Below the pieces are notes generated by a model. That model was given only the letters and a program-made list of their open reading frames with translations, did no database searches and was not told the DNA's origin. Below, one piece after another: positions 1-9,219 of a stretch of DNA of 64,000 bases (the stretch's first letter is position 1; each line of letters starts with the position of its first letter). Source of the DNA: Roseococcus thiosulfatophilus (lineage in GTDB: Bacteria > Pseudomonadota > Alphaproteobacteria > Acetobacterales > Acetobacteraceae). The DNA is taken from positions 1 through 64,000 of the forward strand of contig NZ_JAFFQY010000044.1 in assembly GCF_017311575.1 (NCBI RefSeq), read 5' to 3'. The position numbers and the translations under genes were made by a program.

Positions 1-636
1 CTAGACGGCCAGCGGCTTCACCTTTTTCCCTTCATCGGCCGCGCGCCAGAGGTACCAGGCGGCCACGCTGCGCCAGGGGCGGAAGGGCGCGCCCAGCTCC
101 ATCAGCGCGCGCGGCTTGAGCTGCGCCTCGGCTCCCGTGACCAGCCGCCAGCCCTCGCGCACGCCGAAATCATCCACCGGCCAGACATCGGGCCGGCCGA
201 GGGTGAAGATCAACAGCATCTCCACCGTCCAGCGCCCCACGCCGCGCAAAGGCAGCAGGCGTTCCACCAGCGCCTCGTCGGGCAGGGAGAGCGCCTCGTC
301 CAGCCCCGGCACCTGGCCCGAGACGCTCTTCGCCGCGATGTCCTGGATGGCCGCGCATTTGCTGCCGGAGAAGCCGCAGCCGCGCAGCGCCTCGGGCGGC
401 AGGGCCAGGACGACTTCGGGCGGCGGGAACCCATCGCCGGGATGCAGGGCGATGAGGCGGTTCAGCATGGCCTCGGCCGCGCGGCCATGCACCTGCTGGT
501 GCGCGATGGCCCGCACCAGCGCCTCGTAGGGCGGGCGGGTCAGCGGCGTCAGCGTGCAGGGGCCGATGCGCTTCACCAGGGGGCGCAGGGCGGGCACCCG
601 CAGCAGCTTGCGTTCGGCGATGGACCAGTCGTGCAT
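1..636 (-). CDS. DNA-3-methyladenine glycosylase, AlkA/HhH-GPD type
   Basis: The 211-residue product removes alkylated bases in base excision repair. A helix-hairpin-helix lies at about residues 127-141 (LLPLRGVGRWTVEML), and the acidic pair Asp155/Asp156 in the following WPVDDFGVR segment supplies the expected catalytic Asp. It is shorter than E. coli AlkA (282 residues) and lacks that protein's N-terminal domain, as is usual for the bacterial MAG/AlkA-like short forms. The stop codon is the first three bases of the window, so the gene is complete. The permease gene upstream ends 4 nt away on the same strand, suggesting co-transcription without an obvious functional link. Confidence 0.85.
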   Translation of the reverse strand: MHDWSIAERKLLRVPALRPLVKRIGPCTLTPLTRPPYEALVRAIAHQQVHGRAAEAMLNRLIALHPGDGFPPPEVVLALPPEALRGCGFSGSKCAAIQDIAAKSVSGQVPGLDEALSLPDEALVERLLPLRGVGRWTVEMLLIFTLGRPDVWPVDDFGVREGWRLVTGAEAQLKPRALMELGAPFRPWRSVAAWYLWRAADEGKKVKPLAV

Positions 637-640
637 GGGC

Positions 641-2032
641 CTAGCTCAACATCCAGAGGGTTCCGGTGCCAAGGGCCAGCACCATCAGCATGGAGGGCCA
701 CACCAGGCGCCACACCTGCGTGGGCCGCGTGCCGCCGCCGGCGATGGCGCAGAGCATGGCGACGACCGCGATGCTCATTCCCGCCCCCGCGCCGCTGGCG
801 AAGTTCTGCACGCCCGGCACCAGCAGGGGCGGCAGGCCGAGCGTGGCCCCTAGCGCCTGCTGCACCGGCATCAGCGCGGCATTGCCGCCCACATTGCTGC
901 CCGTGACGAAGCCCGCCAGCAGGCCGAGCGGCGCCACGAGGAACATGGCGGTCCCGCCCGCCGCCGCCGCCATGGCCTCGGCCAGCCCCGCGGCCACGCC
1001 CCCGCCCGCCAGCCAGCGGCCCAGCAGCACATAGAGCAGCAGCACCGCGATGGGCCGGCCCGAGCGGCGCAGCGCCCCCGCGAAGGCCGAAACCGGCCGC
1101 GGCCGCAGCGCCAGCAGCGGCAGCGCCACCGCCCAGAGCACCAGCCCCACATGGGTCAGCGGAAAGGCCGGCAGCTCGGCGAAGGGCTGCCAGGCGGGCG
1201 CGCCCGGAATGGCGCGGGACGCCAGGAGTGCGGCCGCCAGCACCAGGTAGGGGCCGGCCGCGCGCAGCGCCGCCACCGGCTCGCGCGGCGGGTCGGCCCG
1301 CCACAGCGCCCAGAGCAGCACGATGCCGGTGGCGACGACGCCGATCACCTCGAAGGGCAGCACCCAGTGCAGCCCCAGCATCAGCCCGCCCAGCACCGCC
1401 AGCATCAGCGCCTGCATGGCCTTCTCGCGCGCGGGCACCACCACGCCGGCCCGCGCCTGCAAGGCCCAGAGCAGCGGGGCGAGGCAGGGCATCCACAGCG
1501 CGGTCGGAATGGCGGAGACGCGCGCCACCTCATGCGGCGGCAGCCCCGTCATGGTCGCACCCAGCAGCGTGCCGGGACCGAGGCCCCCCCAGGGCACCAG
1601 CACCAGCGCCTGCACCGACATCGCCACCGCCACGGCCCCACCAATGCCCATGGCCCGCAGCGCGGCCAGCGCGAAGACGCCGCCGATGGCGAAGCCCGTG
1701 ACGCTTTCCAGGAAACAGCCCAGCGGCAGGGTGGCGGCGAAGATGCGCGCCGGGGTGGGGGTGCGCGGCGCCGTGTCGGCGTCGCGCGCCACCGCCGCCT
1801 GGAACAGCAGCCCGCCCGTGATGATGGCGACCACCTGGAGGGCCAGCCACAACGCCCGCAGCGTTTCGGCCGGCAGGAAGGTGGTGAGCGCCACCCCCTC
1901 CGGCAGGCTGACGGCGATGGCGGGCAGGGCCAGCGCCAGCGCCACCCCGCAGGCCGGCAGCGGCCCCGCGCGGCCACTGGCCAGCAAGATGAGCAGCGTC
2001 ACCAGCGGCGCGGCCTGGAGCAGAAGAATCAT
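641..2032 (-). CDS. L-lactate permease (LctP)-like membrane transporter
   Basis: The product is a 463-residue polytopic inner-membrane protein with about 11-12 hydrophobic segments. The glycine-rich motifs SVTGFAIGG and VTGSNVGGNAALMP sit where lactate permease family proteins carry conserved Gly/Asn stretches. It is shorter than typical LctP (about 550 residues), so the substrate (lactate, glycolate or another 2-hydroxy acid) is inferred only. The ATG start was chosen because it overlaps the stop of the upstream EamA gene by 4 nt (ATGA); longer in-frame extensions run into that gene. Family assignment is reasonable, substrate uncertain. Confidence 0.65.
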   Translation of the reverse strand: MILLLQAAPLVTLLILLASGRAGPLPACGVALALALPAIAVSLPEGVALTTFLPAETLRALWLALQVVAIITGGLLFQAAVARDADTAPRTPTPARIFAATLPLGCFLESVTGFAIGGVFALAALRAMGIGGAVAVAMSVQALVLVPWGGLGPGTLLGATMTGLPPHEVARVSAIPTALWMPCLAPLLWALQARAGVVVPAREKAMQALMLAVLGGLMLGLHWVLPFEVIGVVATGIVLLWALWRADPPREPVAALRAAGPYLVLAAALLASRAIPGAPAWQPFAELPAFPLTHVGLVLWAVALPLLALRPRPVSAFAGALRRSGRPIAVLLLYVLLGRWLAGGGVAAGLAEAMAAAAGGTAMFLVAPLGLLAGFVTGSNVGGNAALMPVQQALGATLGLPPLLVPGVQNFASGAGAGMSIAVVAMLCAIAGGGTRPTQVWRLVWPSMLMVLALGTGTLWMLS

Positions 2033-2898
2033 GCCCGCCGTGCCTCCCGCACCGTGATGAGGATGGCGCCGGAGAGGATCACGGCGGCCCCCAGCAGCGT
2101 CCAGCCATCGGGCACCTCCGCGAAGAGGACCCAGCCGAACGCCATGATCACCACCAGGCGCAGATACTGGAAGGGCGCCACCGCGCTGGCCTCGCCCGCG
2201 CGCAGCGCCTCGGTCACGAACCAGATGATGCCGGGCGTGAACAGGGCGAAGACCAGCAGGATCACGCCATCGCCGAGCCCGATCGGCGCCCAGCCCCAGA
2301 GGAAGAAGGGCAGGGTGCAGAGGCTGGTCACGATGCCCACCCAGGCCACCACCGTCTGCGTGGATTCCGTGCGCGACAGCGCGCGCGAGGACAGCGTGAT
2401 GCCGCACCAGGCCAAGGCCGCCCCCAGCGCCGTCAGCGCGCCCAGCAGCGGGATGTCGGTGCCCGGCCGCAGCATGACGGCGACGCCCAGCAGCCCCAGC
2501 AGCGTGCCGGCCCAGCGCGCCGCGTCCACGCGCTCCCGCAATACGGGCCCGGCGAGCAGCGTCGTGAACATCACATTGGTGAAGGAGAGCACCGAGGCGG
2601 TGGCGAGGTCGAGGAAGGCGAAGCTCAGGAAATACAGCCCCCAGGTCAGCGCCGAAGCGAGCCCCCGGAACAGATGCAGCCCGAGCCTGCGCGTGCGGAA
2701 CACGGCCAGCCCCGCCCCCAGGATCAGCGGCAGCACCCAGAGCAATTGCCCCATGGACCGCGCGAAAACCTGGGTGGTGGTGGGGATGCCGCGGTCATTC
2801 ATCCAGCGGATGAACAGCACCTCCACCGCGAAGAGCACGGCCCCCAGCGACATGAGGATGGCGCCGCGCAGATTGCCGGGCAGGGAGGCGAAGCGCAT
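2029..2898 (-). CDS. EamA/DMT-family transporter
   Basis: The 289-residue product has ten predicted membrane helices arranged as two EamA repeats, typical of drug/metabolite exporters of the inner membrane (RhaT/YdcZ-like). The start MRFASLPGN is the first ATG with a plausible hydrophobic N-terminus. It is the first gene of a minus-strand run (EamA, lactate-permease-like, glycosylase) and diverges from prpE across an 87-nt gap. The substrate cannot be read from sequence. Confidence 0.8.
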   Translation of the reverse strand: MRFASLPGNLRGAILMSLGAVLFAVEVLFIRWMNDRGIPTTTQVFARSMGQLLWVLPLILGAGLAVFRTRRLGLHLFRGLASALTWGLYFLSFAFLDLATASVLSFTNVMFTTLLAGPVLRERVDAARWAGTLLGLLGVAVMLRPGTDIPLLGALTALGAALAWCGITLSSRALSRTESTQTVVAWVGIVTSLCTLPFFLWGWAPIGLGDGVILLVFALFTPGIIWFVTEALRAGEASAVAPFQYLRLVVIMAFGWVLFAEVPDGWTLLGAAVILSGAILITVREARRA

Positions 2899-2985
2899 CG
2901 GGCCATGGTGCTGTCGCGGCGCTTGCGAAGCAACGGCCGGAACGCCACCCTGTCCCGCGCCCGGCACAGGGCGGGAGGGAAGAAG

Positions 2986-4863
2986 ATGTCCGGCTATGAC
3001 GCGGCCTATGCCGCATGGCGGGCAGACCCGGAGGCGTGGTGGCTGGAGGCGGCGCGCGGCCTCGAATGGTCGGTGCCGCCGGCGCGCGCCTTCGACGCGG
3101 GGCAGGGGCTCTATGGCCGCTGGTTCCCGAAGGGGCGGCTGAACACCTGCCACAATGCGGTGGACCGCCATGTGGCGGCGGGGCGTGGGGCGCAGACGGC
3201 GCTGCTCTACGACAGCCCGATGACGGGGCGGGTGGAGCACATCAGCTACGCCACCCTGCAATCCCGCGTGGCGCGGCTGGCGGGCGCCTTGGCCGCGCGC
3301 GGCGTGCGGCACGGTGACCGCGTGCTGATCTACATGCCCATGGTGCCGGAGGCCGCCATCGCCATGCTGGCCTGCGCGCGGCTGGGCGCGATCCATTCCG
3401 TGGTGTTCGGCGGCTTCGCGGCGGCGGAACTCGCGACCCGCATCACCGACGCCACGCCGCGTGCCGTGATCTCGGCCAGTTGTGGGCTCGAACCGGGGCG
3501 CGTCGTGCCCTACAAGCCGCTGCTGGACGCCGCCATCGGCATGGCCGCGCACAAGCCCGATTTCTGCCTGGTGCTGCAACGCGAGCAGCTTCGCGCCGAC
3601 CTCACCCCCGGCCGCGATTTCGACTACGCGGCGGAGGAGGAAGCGGGCCAACCCCACCCCTGCGTGGAGGTCGCGGCGACGGACCCGCTCTATATCCTCT
3701 ACACCAGCGGCACGACGGGGAAGCCGAAGGGCATCGTGCGCGACCATGGCGGGCACGCGGTGGCGCTGCACCGCTCCATGTCCATGATCTATGGCATGGC
3801 GCCGGGCGATGTGTTCTGGGCGGCGTCCGATGTGGGCTGGGTCGTGGGGCATTCCTACATCGTCTATGCGCCGCTTCTGGCGGGCTGCACTTCGGTGCTG
3901 TTCGAAGGAAAGCCCGTGGGCACGCCGGACCCCGGCACCTTCTGGCGCGTCTGCGCGCAGCATGGGGTGAAGCTGCTCTTCACCGCGCCCACCGCCATCC
4001 GCGCCATCAAGAAGGAGGACCCGGAGGGCGCGCACCTGGCCCGCCACGACCTGTCGCGGCTGGAGGCGCTGTATCTCGCCGGCGAACGCTGCGACCCGCC
4101 CACGGCGGAATGGGCGGCGGCCAAGCTGGGCAAGCCCGTGGTGGACCATTGGTGGCAGACCGAAACGGGCTGGCCCATCACCGCCGGCTTCCGCGAGTTT
4201 GGGTTGTTCGATCCACGCCCCGGTTCGGGCGGCAAGCCCACGCCGGGCTTCGAGGTGCGCGCGCTGGACGCGTCCGGCGCCGAGGTGAAGCCGGGGGCAG
4301 AGGGCGCGCTGGTGATCAAGCTGCCCCTGCCGCCCGGCTGCGCCCCCACCCTCTGGAACGCCGAGGCGCGCTACCGCGAGGCCTATCTCTCCACCTTCCC
4401 CGGCTTCTACGACACCTCCGACGCCGGGATGGTGGATGCGGAAGGCTTCGTCTGGGTCATGGGCCGCACGGATGACATCATCAACGTGGCCGGCCACCGC
4501 CTCTCCACCGGCGCGATGGAGGAGGTGCTGGCGTCCCACCCCGATGTCGCCGAATGCGCCGTGGTCGGCGCCGCCGACGGGCTGAAGGGCCAGGTGCCCG
4601 TGGGCCTCGTCGTGCTGAAATCCGGCGCCGCGCGCGAGGAGGCCGAGGTGGCGCGCGAACTCGTCTCCCTGGTGCGCGAGCGCATCGGCCCCGTCGCCGC
4701 CTTCCGCGACGCCCGGGTGGTGCCGCGCCTGCCCAAGACGCGCTCGGGCAAGATCTTGCGCGCCACCATCCGCAAGATCGCCGACGGGCAGCCCTTCACC
4801 GTGCCGCCCACGATAGACGACCCCGTGATCCTGCAGGAAATCCAGGAGGTGCTGGCGCGATGA
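2986..4863 (+). CDS. prpE: Propionyl-CoA synthetase (AMP-forming)
   Basis: The 625-residue enzyme activates propionate to propionyl-CoA through a propionyl-AMP intermediate in the cytoplasm. It has the acetyl-CoA-synthetase N-terminal segment with CHNAVDRH near residue 55, the AMP-binding loop YTSGTTGKPKG at 239-249, the WWQTETGWPI motif, and the C-terminal PKTRSGK with the adenylate-forming Lys589 (Lys592 in Salmonella PrpE, 628 residues). Length and motif spacing fit PrpE better than acetyl-CoA synthetase. GGGAAGA before the ATG serves as ribosome binding site. The last codons overlap the next gene by ATGA, so it is probably co-translated with the enoyl-CoA hydratase homologue. Confidence 0.85.
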   Translation: MSGYDAAYAAWRADPEAWWLEAARGLEWSVPPARAFDAGQGLYGRWFPKGRLNTCHNAVDRHVAAGRGAQTALLYDSPMTGRVEHISYATLQSRVARLAGALAARGVRHGDRVLIYMPMVPEAAIAMLACARLGAIHSVVFGGFAAAELATRITDATPRAVISASCGLEPGRVVPYKPLLDAAIGMAAHKPDFCLVLQREQLRADLTPGRDFDYAAEEEAGQPHPCVEVAATDPLYILYTSGTTGKPKGIVRDHGGHAVALHRSMSMIYGMAPGDVFWAASDVGWVVGHSYIVYAPLLAGCTSVLFEGKPVGTPDPGTFWRVCAQHGVKLLFTAPTAIRAIKKEDPEGAHLARHDLSRLEALYLAGERCDPPTAEWAAAKLGKPVVDHWWQTETGWPITAGFREFGLFDPRPGSGGKPTPGFEVRALDASGAEVKPGAEGALVIKLPLPPGCAPTLWNAEARYREAYLSTFPGFYDTSDAGMVDAEGFVWVMGRTDDIINVAGHRLSTGAMEEVLASHPDVAECAVVGAADGLKGQVPVGLVVLKSGAAREEAEVARELVSLVRERIGPVAAFRDARVVPRLPKTRSGKILRATIRKIADGQPFTVPPTIDDPVILQEIQEVLAR

Positions 4864-5630
4864 TCACCACCGAACGACGCAATGACGGCGTGGCGCTGCT
4901 GGTGCTCGACCGGCCGGCGGCGCGCAACGCCCTCTCGCTCGCCATGCTCGAGGCCCTGGAGGCCGCGCTGCGCGAGGCCGAGGGCGCACGCTGCGTGGTG
5001 CTGGCCGCGAATGGCCCCGCCTTCTGCGCGGGGCATGATCTGCGCGAACTGACCGCCGCGCGGGGGTCCGCCGATGGCGGGCATGAATTCTTCGCGCGCA
5101 CCATGGCGCTCTGTTCCCAGGTGATGCGCCAGGTGGTGCGGCACCCCGTTCCCGTCATCGCGGCCGTGGAGGGCATCGCCACCGCCGCCGGCTGCCAACT
5201 GGTCGCGAGCTGCGACATGGCCGTGGCCACGCCGACCGCGCGTTTCTGCACGCCGGGGGTGGATATCGGCCTGTTCTGCTCCACGCCCGCGGTCGCGCTG
5301 TCGCGCGCCGTGCCGCGCAAGGCGGCGATGGAAATGCTGTTGACCGGACGCATGGTGGGGGCGGAGGAAGCGCGCGCCCTGGGCCTGGTGAACCAGGTGG
5401 CGGAGGATGCACGGGGTGCCGCGCTGGAGCTGGCTTCGCAGGTGGCCGCGCGCTCCGCGCTCACCATCCGCATGGGCAAGCGCGGCTTCCTCGCGCAGGA
5501 AGGCCGCGCGCTGGAGGAGGCCTACGCCACCGCCTCCCAGGTGATGGTCGAGAACATGCTGGCCGAGGACGCCGCCGAGGGCATCGGCGCCTTCCTCGAA
5601 AAGCGCAAACCCACATGGCAGGATCGCTGA
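4860..5630 (+). CDS. Enoyl-CoA hydratase/isomerase family protein, ECHDC3-like
   Basis: The 256-residue crotonase-fold protein has the oxyanion-hole segment AFCAGHDLREL and the second signature GIATAAGCQLVASCD. In true enoyl-CoA hydratases two glutamates do the catalysis (GGGCEL and the later PE). Here the first is replaced by Gln (AGCQL) and the second region reads TPGVDIGLFCSTP, also without Glu. This matches the ECHDC3 subgroup, whose reaction is not established. It sits between prpE (4-nt overlap) and an acyl-CoA ligase, so a role in acyl-CoA or propionyl-CoA metabolism is inferred. Classical hydratase activity should not be assumed. Confidence 0.8.
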   Translation: MITTERRNDGVALLVLDRPAARNALSLAMLEALEAALREAEGARCVVLAANGPAFCAGHDLRELTAARGSADGGHEFFARTMALCSQVMRQVVRHPVPVIAAVEGIATAAGCQLVASCDMAVATPTARFCTPGVDIGLFCSTPAVALSRAVPRKAAMEMLLTGRMVGAEEARALGLVNQVAEDARGAALELASQVAARSALTIRMGKRGFLAQEGRALEEAYATASQVMVENMLAEDAAEGIGAFLEKRKPTWQDR

Positions 5631-5632
5631 GC

Positions 5633-7246
5633 ATGGCCGCCGCCGACTACGACGCCCTTCCGCGCCAGGACGCCAACCACCAGCCGCTGACGCCGCTGCT
5701 CTTCCTGGAACGCACGGCCACCACCTTCCCGGACCATGTGGCCGTGGCCTATGGCGGCACGCGCCGCACCTATCGCGAACTGCGCGACCGCTGCGTGCGC
5801 CTCGCCCACGCGCTGACGAAGCTGGGGCTGGGCCGCGGCGACACAGTGGCGGTGCTGCTGCCCAACATTCCGGAAATGGTCGAGGCGCATTTCGGCGTCT
5901 CCATGGCGGGCTGCGTGCTGAACACCATCAACACGCGCCTCGACGCCGCGACCATCGCCTACATCCTGGACCATGGCGAAGCCCGCGCGCTGATCCTGGA
6001 CCGCGAATGGGTGCCGGTGGTGCGGGCGGCGCTGGCGCAATGTACGGTGAAGCCCACGATCATCGAAGTGGATGACCGCGAGGCGCCGTCCCACGAAACC
6101 CTCGGCGCGCAGGACTACGAGGCCTTTCTCCGCCAGGGCGACCCCGGCTTCGCCTGGCCCTTGCCGCAGGGTGAGTGGGACGCCATCGCGCTGAACTACA
6201 CCAGCGGCACGACGGGCAAGCCCAAGGGCGTGGTCTATCACCACCGCGGGGCGCATCTCCTGGCCGTGGGCAATGTGCTGGCGGCGGGGATGGCGCGGCA
6301 CCCGGTCTATCTCTGGACGCTGCCCATGTTCCACTGCAACGGGTGGTGCTTCCCCTGGACCATCACCGCCATGGCCGGCACCCATGTCTGCCTGCGCGCC
6401 GTGCGCGGGCCCATGATGTGGTCGCTGATCGCGGGCGAGGGCGTCACGCATATGTGCGGCGCGCCCATTGTGATGAGCACCCTGCTGCAGACGCCCGAGA
6501 AGGAACGCAGGCACCTGCCCGGGCCCGTGACCTTCGTGGTCGCCGGCGCGCCCCCGCCCGAGGCGGTGCTGGCCGCCATGAAGCAGGCCGGCTTCGGCGT
6601 GCTGCACGTCTATGGCCTGACCGAGGTCTATGGCCCCGCCGTCACGAATGAATGGCACGCCGAATGGGATGCGCTGCCCCCGCCCGAGCAGGCGAAGCTC
6701 ATGGCCCGCCAGGGCGTGCGCTATGTGCCGCTGGAGGGGCTCGACGTCATGGACCCCGCCACCATGACCCCCGTGCCCGCCGATGGCGCGACGATGGGCG
6801 AGGTGATGTTCCGCGGCAACGTGGTCATGAAGGGCTACCTCAAGGAGCCCGACGCCACCGCCAAGGCCTTCGCCGGCGGCTGGTTCCACTCGGGCGACCT
6901 CGCGGTGAAATACCCGGACGGCTACATCCAGCTGCGCGACCGGTCGAAGGACATCATCATCTCGGGCGGCGAGAACATCAGCAGCATCGAGGTGGAGGAC
7001 GCGCTCTACAAGCACCCGGCCGTGGCGGTCGCGGCCGTGGTGGCGCAGCCCGATGAGAAATGGGGCGAGGTGCCCTGCGCCTTCGTCGAACTCAAGCCGG
7101 GGATGGAGACGACCGAGGCGGAGCTCATGGCCCATTGCCGCACCGTCCTGCCCGGCTTCAAGGTGCCCAAGCGCGTGGTCTTCCAGGAACTGCCCAAGAC
7201 CAGCACGGGCAAGATCCAGAAGCACGTGCTGCGGCAGGGCGTCTAG
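5633..7246 (+). CDS. Acyl-CoA synthetase (AMP-dependent, medium-chain type)
   Basis: The 537-residue ligase is of the ANL superfamily. The nucleotide loop YTSGTTGKPKG is at about 189-199, the acyl-pocket segment LPMFHCNGWCFPW follows, then GWFHSGDLAV, and Lys527 lies in the C-terminal PKTSTGK motif. It forms an acyl-CoA from a carboxylic acid, ATP and CoA; the chain-length preference is not visible. Related enzymes include medium-chain fatty acid ligases and DmdB. Of two in-frame ATGs (5615 and 5633) the second is preferred because AGGA lies 9 nt upstream and the first has no ribosome binding site. It is the last gene of the prpE cluster and is followed by a tandem repeat. Confidence 0.8.
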   Translation: MAAADYDALPRQDANHQPLTPLLFLERTATTFPDHVAVAYGGTRRTYRELRDRCVRLAHALTKLGLGRGDTVAVLLPNIPEMVEAHFGVSMAGCVLNTINTRLDAATIAYILDHGEARALILDREWVPVVRAALAQCTVKPTIIEVDDREAPSHETLGAQDYEAFLRQGDPGFAWPLPQGEWDAIALNYTSGTTGKPKGVVYHHRGAHLLAVGNVLAAGMARHPVYLWTLPMFHCNGWCFPWTITAMAGTHVCLRAVRGPMMWSLIAGEGVTHMCGAPIVMSTLLQTPEKERRHLPGPVTFVVAGAPPPEAVLAAMKQAGFGVLHVYGLTEVYGPAVTNEWHAEWDALPPPEQAKLMARQGVRYVPLEGLDVMDPATMTPVPADGATMGEVMFRGNVVMKGYLKEPDATAKAFAGGWFHSGDLAVKYPDGYIQLRDRSKDIIISGGENISSIEVEDALYKHPAVAVAAVVAQPDEKWGEVPCAFVELKPGMETTEAELMAHCRTVLPGFKVPKRVVFQELPKTSTGKIQKHVLRQGV

Positions 7247-7340
7247 CGTCCGATCCGGCGAGGCGCAGCCGAGGCGGTGAATCGGCCGCTGGACCCGCGT
7301 CCGATCCGGCGAGGCGCAGCCGAGGCGGTGAATCGGCCGC
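7246..7340. repeat. Tandem 44-bp intergenic repeat (two copies), GTGAATCGGCC family
   Basis: Two identical 44-bp units (7246-7289 and 7297-7340, period 51) fill the space between two convergent stop codons. Each begins with GCGTCCGATC and ends with GTGAATCGGCCGC, so CCGAT near one end can pair with ATCGG at the other. Similar units occur at 58028-58129 and, inverted, at 63812-63894. Their position between converging genes suggests a bidirectional terminator or REP-like element, which is inference. Confidence 0.8.
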
Positions 7341-7348
7341 GCAAAGAC

Positions 7349-8056
7349 TCAGGCGGTGAGCAGCCCCACCCGGTCCTCCTCGAACACCCCGCAGGTCAGC
7401 GGGCCGCCATAGACGGCGCCGGTGTCGAGGTTGATGCGGTTCTCGCGCAGGTCGGCCGTCCGTTCGCGCACCGGCGTGTGGCCATGCACCACGATGACGC
7501 CGTGGTCGGCCTCGCTGTCGAGGAAGGCGCCGCGGATGCGGATCAGGTCGTCGGGTGCCTGGTCTTCCAGCGCCACGCCGGGGCGGATGCCGGCATGGAC
7601 GAAGAAATAGGGGCCAATGCGGTGCCGCAAGGCGAGGCCGCGCAGGAAGGCGATGTGCGCGGCGGGAATGCCCGTGGCCCAGCTCTCACGCGGGGCGTGG
7701 GGCGGCATGCCCCAGGAGGTCAGCGCCTCCCGCCCGCCATAGTAGATCCAGTCCGTCGCGGCGGGCGCGTCGCCGTCCAGGGCCGCCAGCAGCGTCGCCT
7801 CATGGTTGCCCATCAGGTTCACCACCGGGCAGGCGTCGAAGCCCATCGCCGCCTCGATCACGCCCGCGCTGTCCGGCCCGCGGTCAATGTAGTCGCCCAG
7901 GTGAATGACGGTGGCGCCGCGCGTCGGGTGGGCCTTCAGGTCCGCGCGGATCGCCTCGTGCAGGGCGCGCAGCTTGTCCACGCAGCCATGCACGTCACCG
8001 ATCGCATAGACGCGCAGCCCGTCCGCCAGCTGGGCCGGCGCGCGCAGCCATTTCAT
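7349..8056 (-). CDS. Metallophosphoesterase, serine/threonine protein phosphatase-like
   Basis: The 235-residue calcineurin-like phosphoesterase shows all family motifs in order: GDVHG (residues 20-24), GDYIDRGP (54-61), GNHE (83-86), HAG and HGHTP. These bind two metal ions. The spacing and the small size resemble bacterial PrpA/ApaH-like protein phosphatases, but the natural substrate is unknown. The start ATG is the first in-frame Met giving an N-terminus close to the first motif. It lies 25 nt downstream of prfB on the same strand. Confidence 0.85.
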   Translation of the reverse strand: MKWLRAPAQLADGLRVYAIGDVHGCVDKLRALHEAIRADLKAHPTRGATVIHLGDYIDRGPDSAGVIEAAMGFDACPVVNLMGNHEATLLAALDGDAPAATDWIYYGGREALTSWGMPPHAPRESWATGIPAAHIAFLRGLALRHRIGPYFFVHAGIRPGVALEDQAPDDLIRIRGAFLDSEADHGVIVVHGHTPVRERTADLRENRINLDTGAVYGGPLTCGVFEEDRVGLLTA

Positions 8057-8081
8057 GGAACCGCCGCTCAAAGGGCGGCCC

Positions 8082-9213
8082 TCATTGCGAGTTGGCGCTC
8101 GCCTCGCTGCGCGTCGCACCCACGCGCTGCGCGAGCGCGGCGGCCATGAACTCGTCCAGCTCGCCATCCAGCACGGCGTCGGGGTTGCCCTTCTCCACGC
8201 CGGTGCGCAGGTCCTTCACCATCTGGTAGGGCTGCAGCACATAGCTGCGGATCTGGTGGCCCCAGCCGATGTCCGTCTTGCTCGCCTCGGCCGCGTCGCT
8301 GATGGCCTCGCGCTTCTTCAGCTCCAGCTCGTAGAGCCGCGCCTTCAGCATGTTCATCGCGATCACGCGGTTCTTGTGCTGGCTGCGGTCCTGCGTCGAG
8401 GCCGCCACGATCCCGGTCGGGATATGGGTGAAGCGCACGCCGCTATCCGTCTTGTTCACATGCTGCCCGCCGGCGCCGGAGGCGCGGAAGGTGTCGGTCT
8501 TGATGTCGGCCGGGTTGATCTCGATCTCGATCTTGTCGTCCACCACCGGATAGACATAGACGCTGGCGAAGCTGGTCTGCCGCCGCGCCGCCGCGTCGAA
8601 GGGCGAGATGCGCACCAGGCGGTGCACCCCCGTCTCGGTCTTCATCCAGCCATAGGCGTTGGGGCCGGTCACCTGCAGCGTGACGGATTTGATGCCGGCC
8701 TGCTCGCCCTCGGACTGTTCGGTGATGGTCACCTTGTAGCCGCGCGCCTCGGCCCAGCGCATGTACATGCGCATCAGCATCTCGGCCCAGTCCTGGGCCT
8801 CGGTGCCGCCGGCGCCGGCATTCACCTCGACATAGCAGTCGTTCTGGTCGGCCTCGCCCGAGAGCAGGCTCTCGATCTCGCGGCGCTTCGCCTCGGCGGC
8901 GAAGCCCTTGAGGTCCTCGACCAGCGCATCGGCGGTGGCGGTGTCATTCTCCGCCTCGGCCATCTCGATCAGCTCCATCGCGTCGCTGACGGATTGTTCG
9001 AGGCGCTGGACGCCTTCCACCTGCTCGGCCAGGCGCCCGCGCTCGCGCATCACAGCCTGCGCGGCGTCGGGCTTGTTCCAGAGGTCGGGGTCCTCGGCCC
9101 GGGCGTTCAGCTCGGCGAGGCGGGCGGTTGCGGCATCCCAGTCAAAGATGCCTCCTCAGCAGGGACACGGAGGCCGTGATCTGCTCGTGCAATTGTGTGG
9201 CATCAGCGCGCAT
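8082..9213 (-). CDS. prfB: Peptide chain release factor 2, expressed by +1 programmed frameshift
   Basis: Release factor 2 frees nascent peptides at UGA and UAA stops. The gene has two parts: 23 codons from ATG (9213) ending CTT, an in-frame TGA at 9144-9142, and a 353-codon +1 reading frame starting GAC at 9143. Together they give 376 residues. The SPF recognition motif is at about 203-205 and the GGQ catalytic motif at about 248-250, nearly the same positions as in E. coli RF2 (205-207, 250-252). AGGAGG precedes CAT CTT TGA C with the same spacing as the E. coli frameshift site. The gene starts 6 nt after the mrcA stop, so the two are probably co-transcribed. Confidence 0.95.
9141..9157 (-). 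promoter_or_regulatory. RF2 autoregulatory +1 frameshift site
   Basis: On the minus strand the sequence reads AGGAGG CAT CTT TGA C. The internal Shine-Dalgarno-like AGGAGG, the slippery CTT and the poorly terminating TGA followed by C are the classic RF2 feedback element: when RF2 is scarce the ribosome slips +1 and makes more RF2. The downstream protein is intact only in the shifted frame, which supports function and argues against a pseudogene. Confidence 0.93.
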
Positions 9214-9219
9214 GGCGGT

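Noticed and set aside
2899-2985. Inverted CCCTGT/ACAGGG as an operator between the EamA gene and prpE
   Set aside because: Arms are 6 bp with a 12-nt centre, expected by chance at this GC content.
9053-9213. prfB as a frameshifted pseudogene
   Set aside because: The break occurs exactly at the RF2 regulatory CTT-TGA-C with an upstream AGGAGG, and the rest of the protein is intact.
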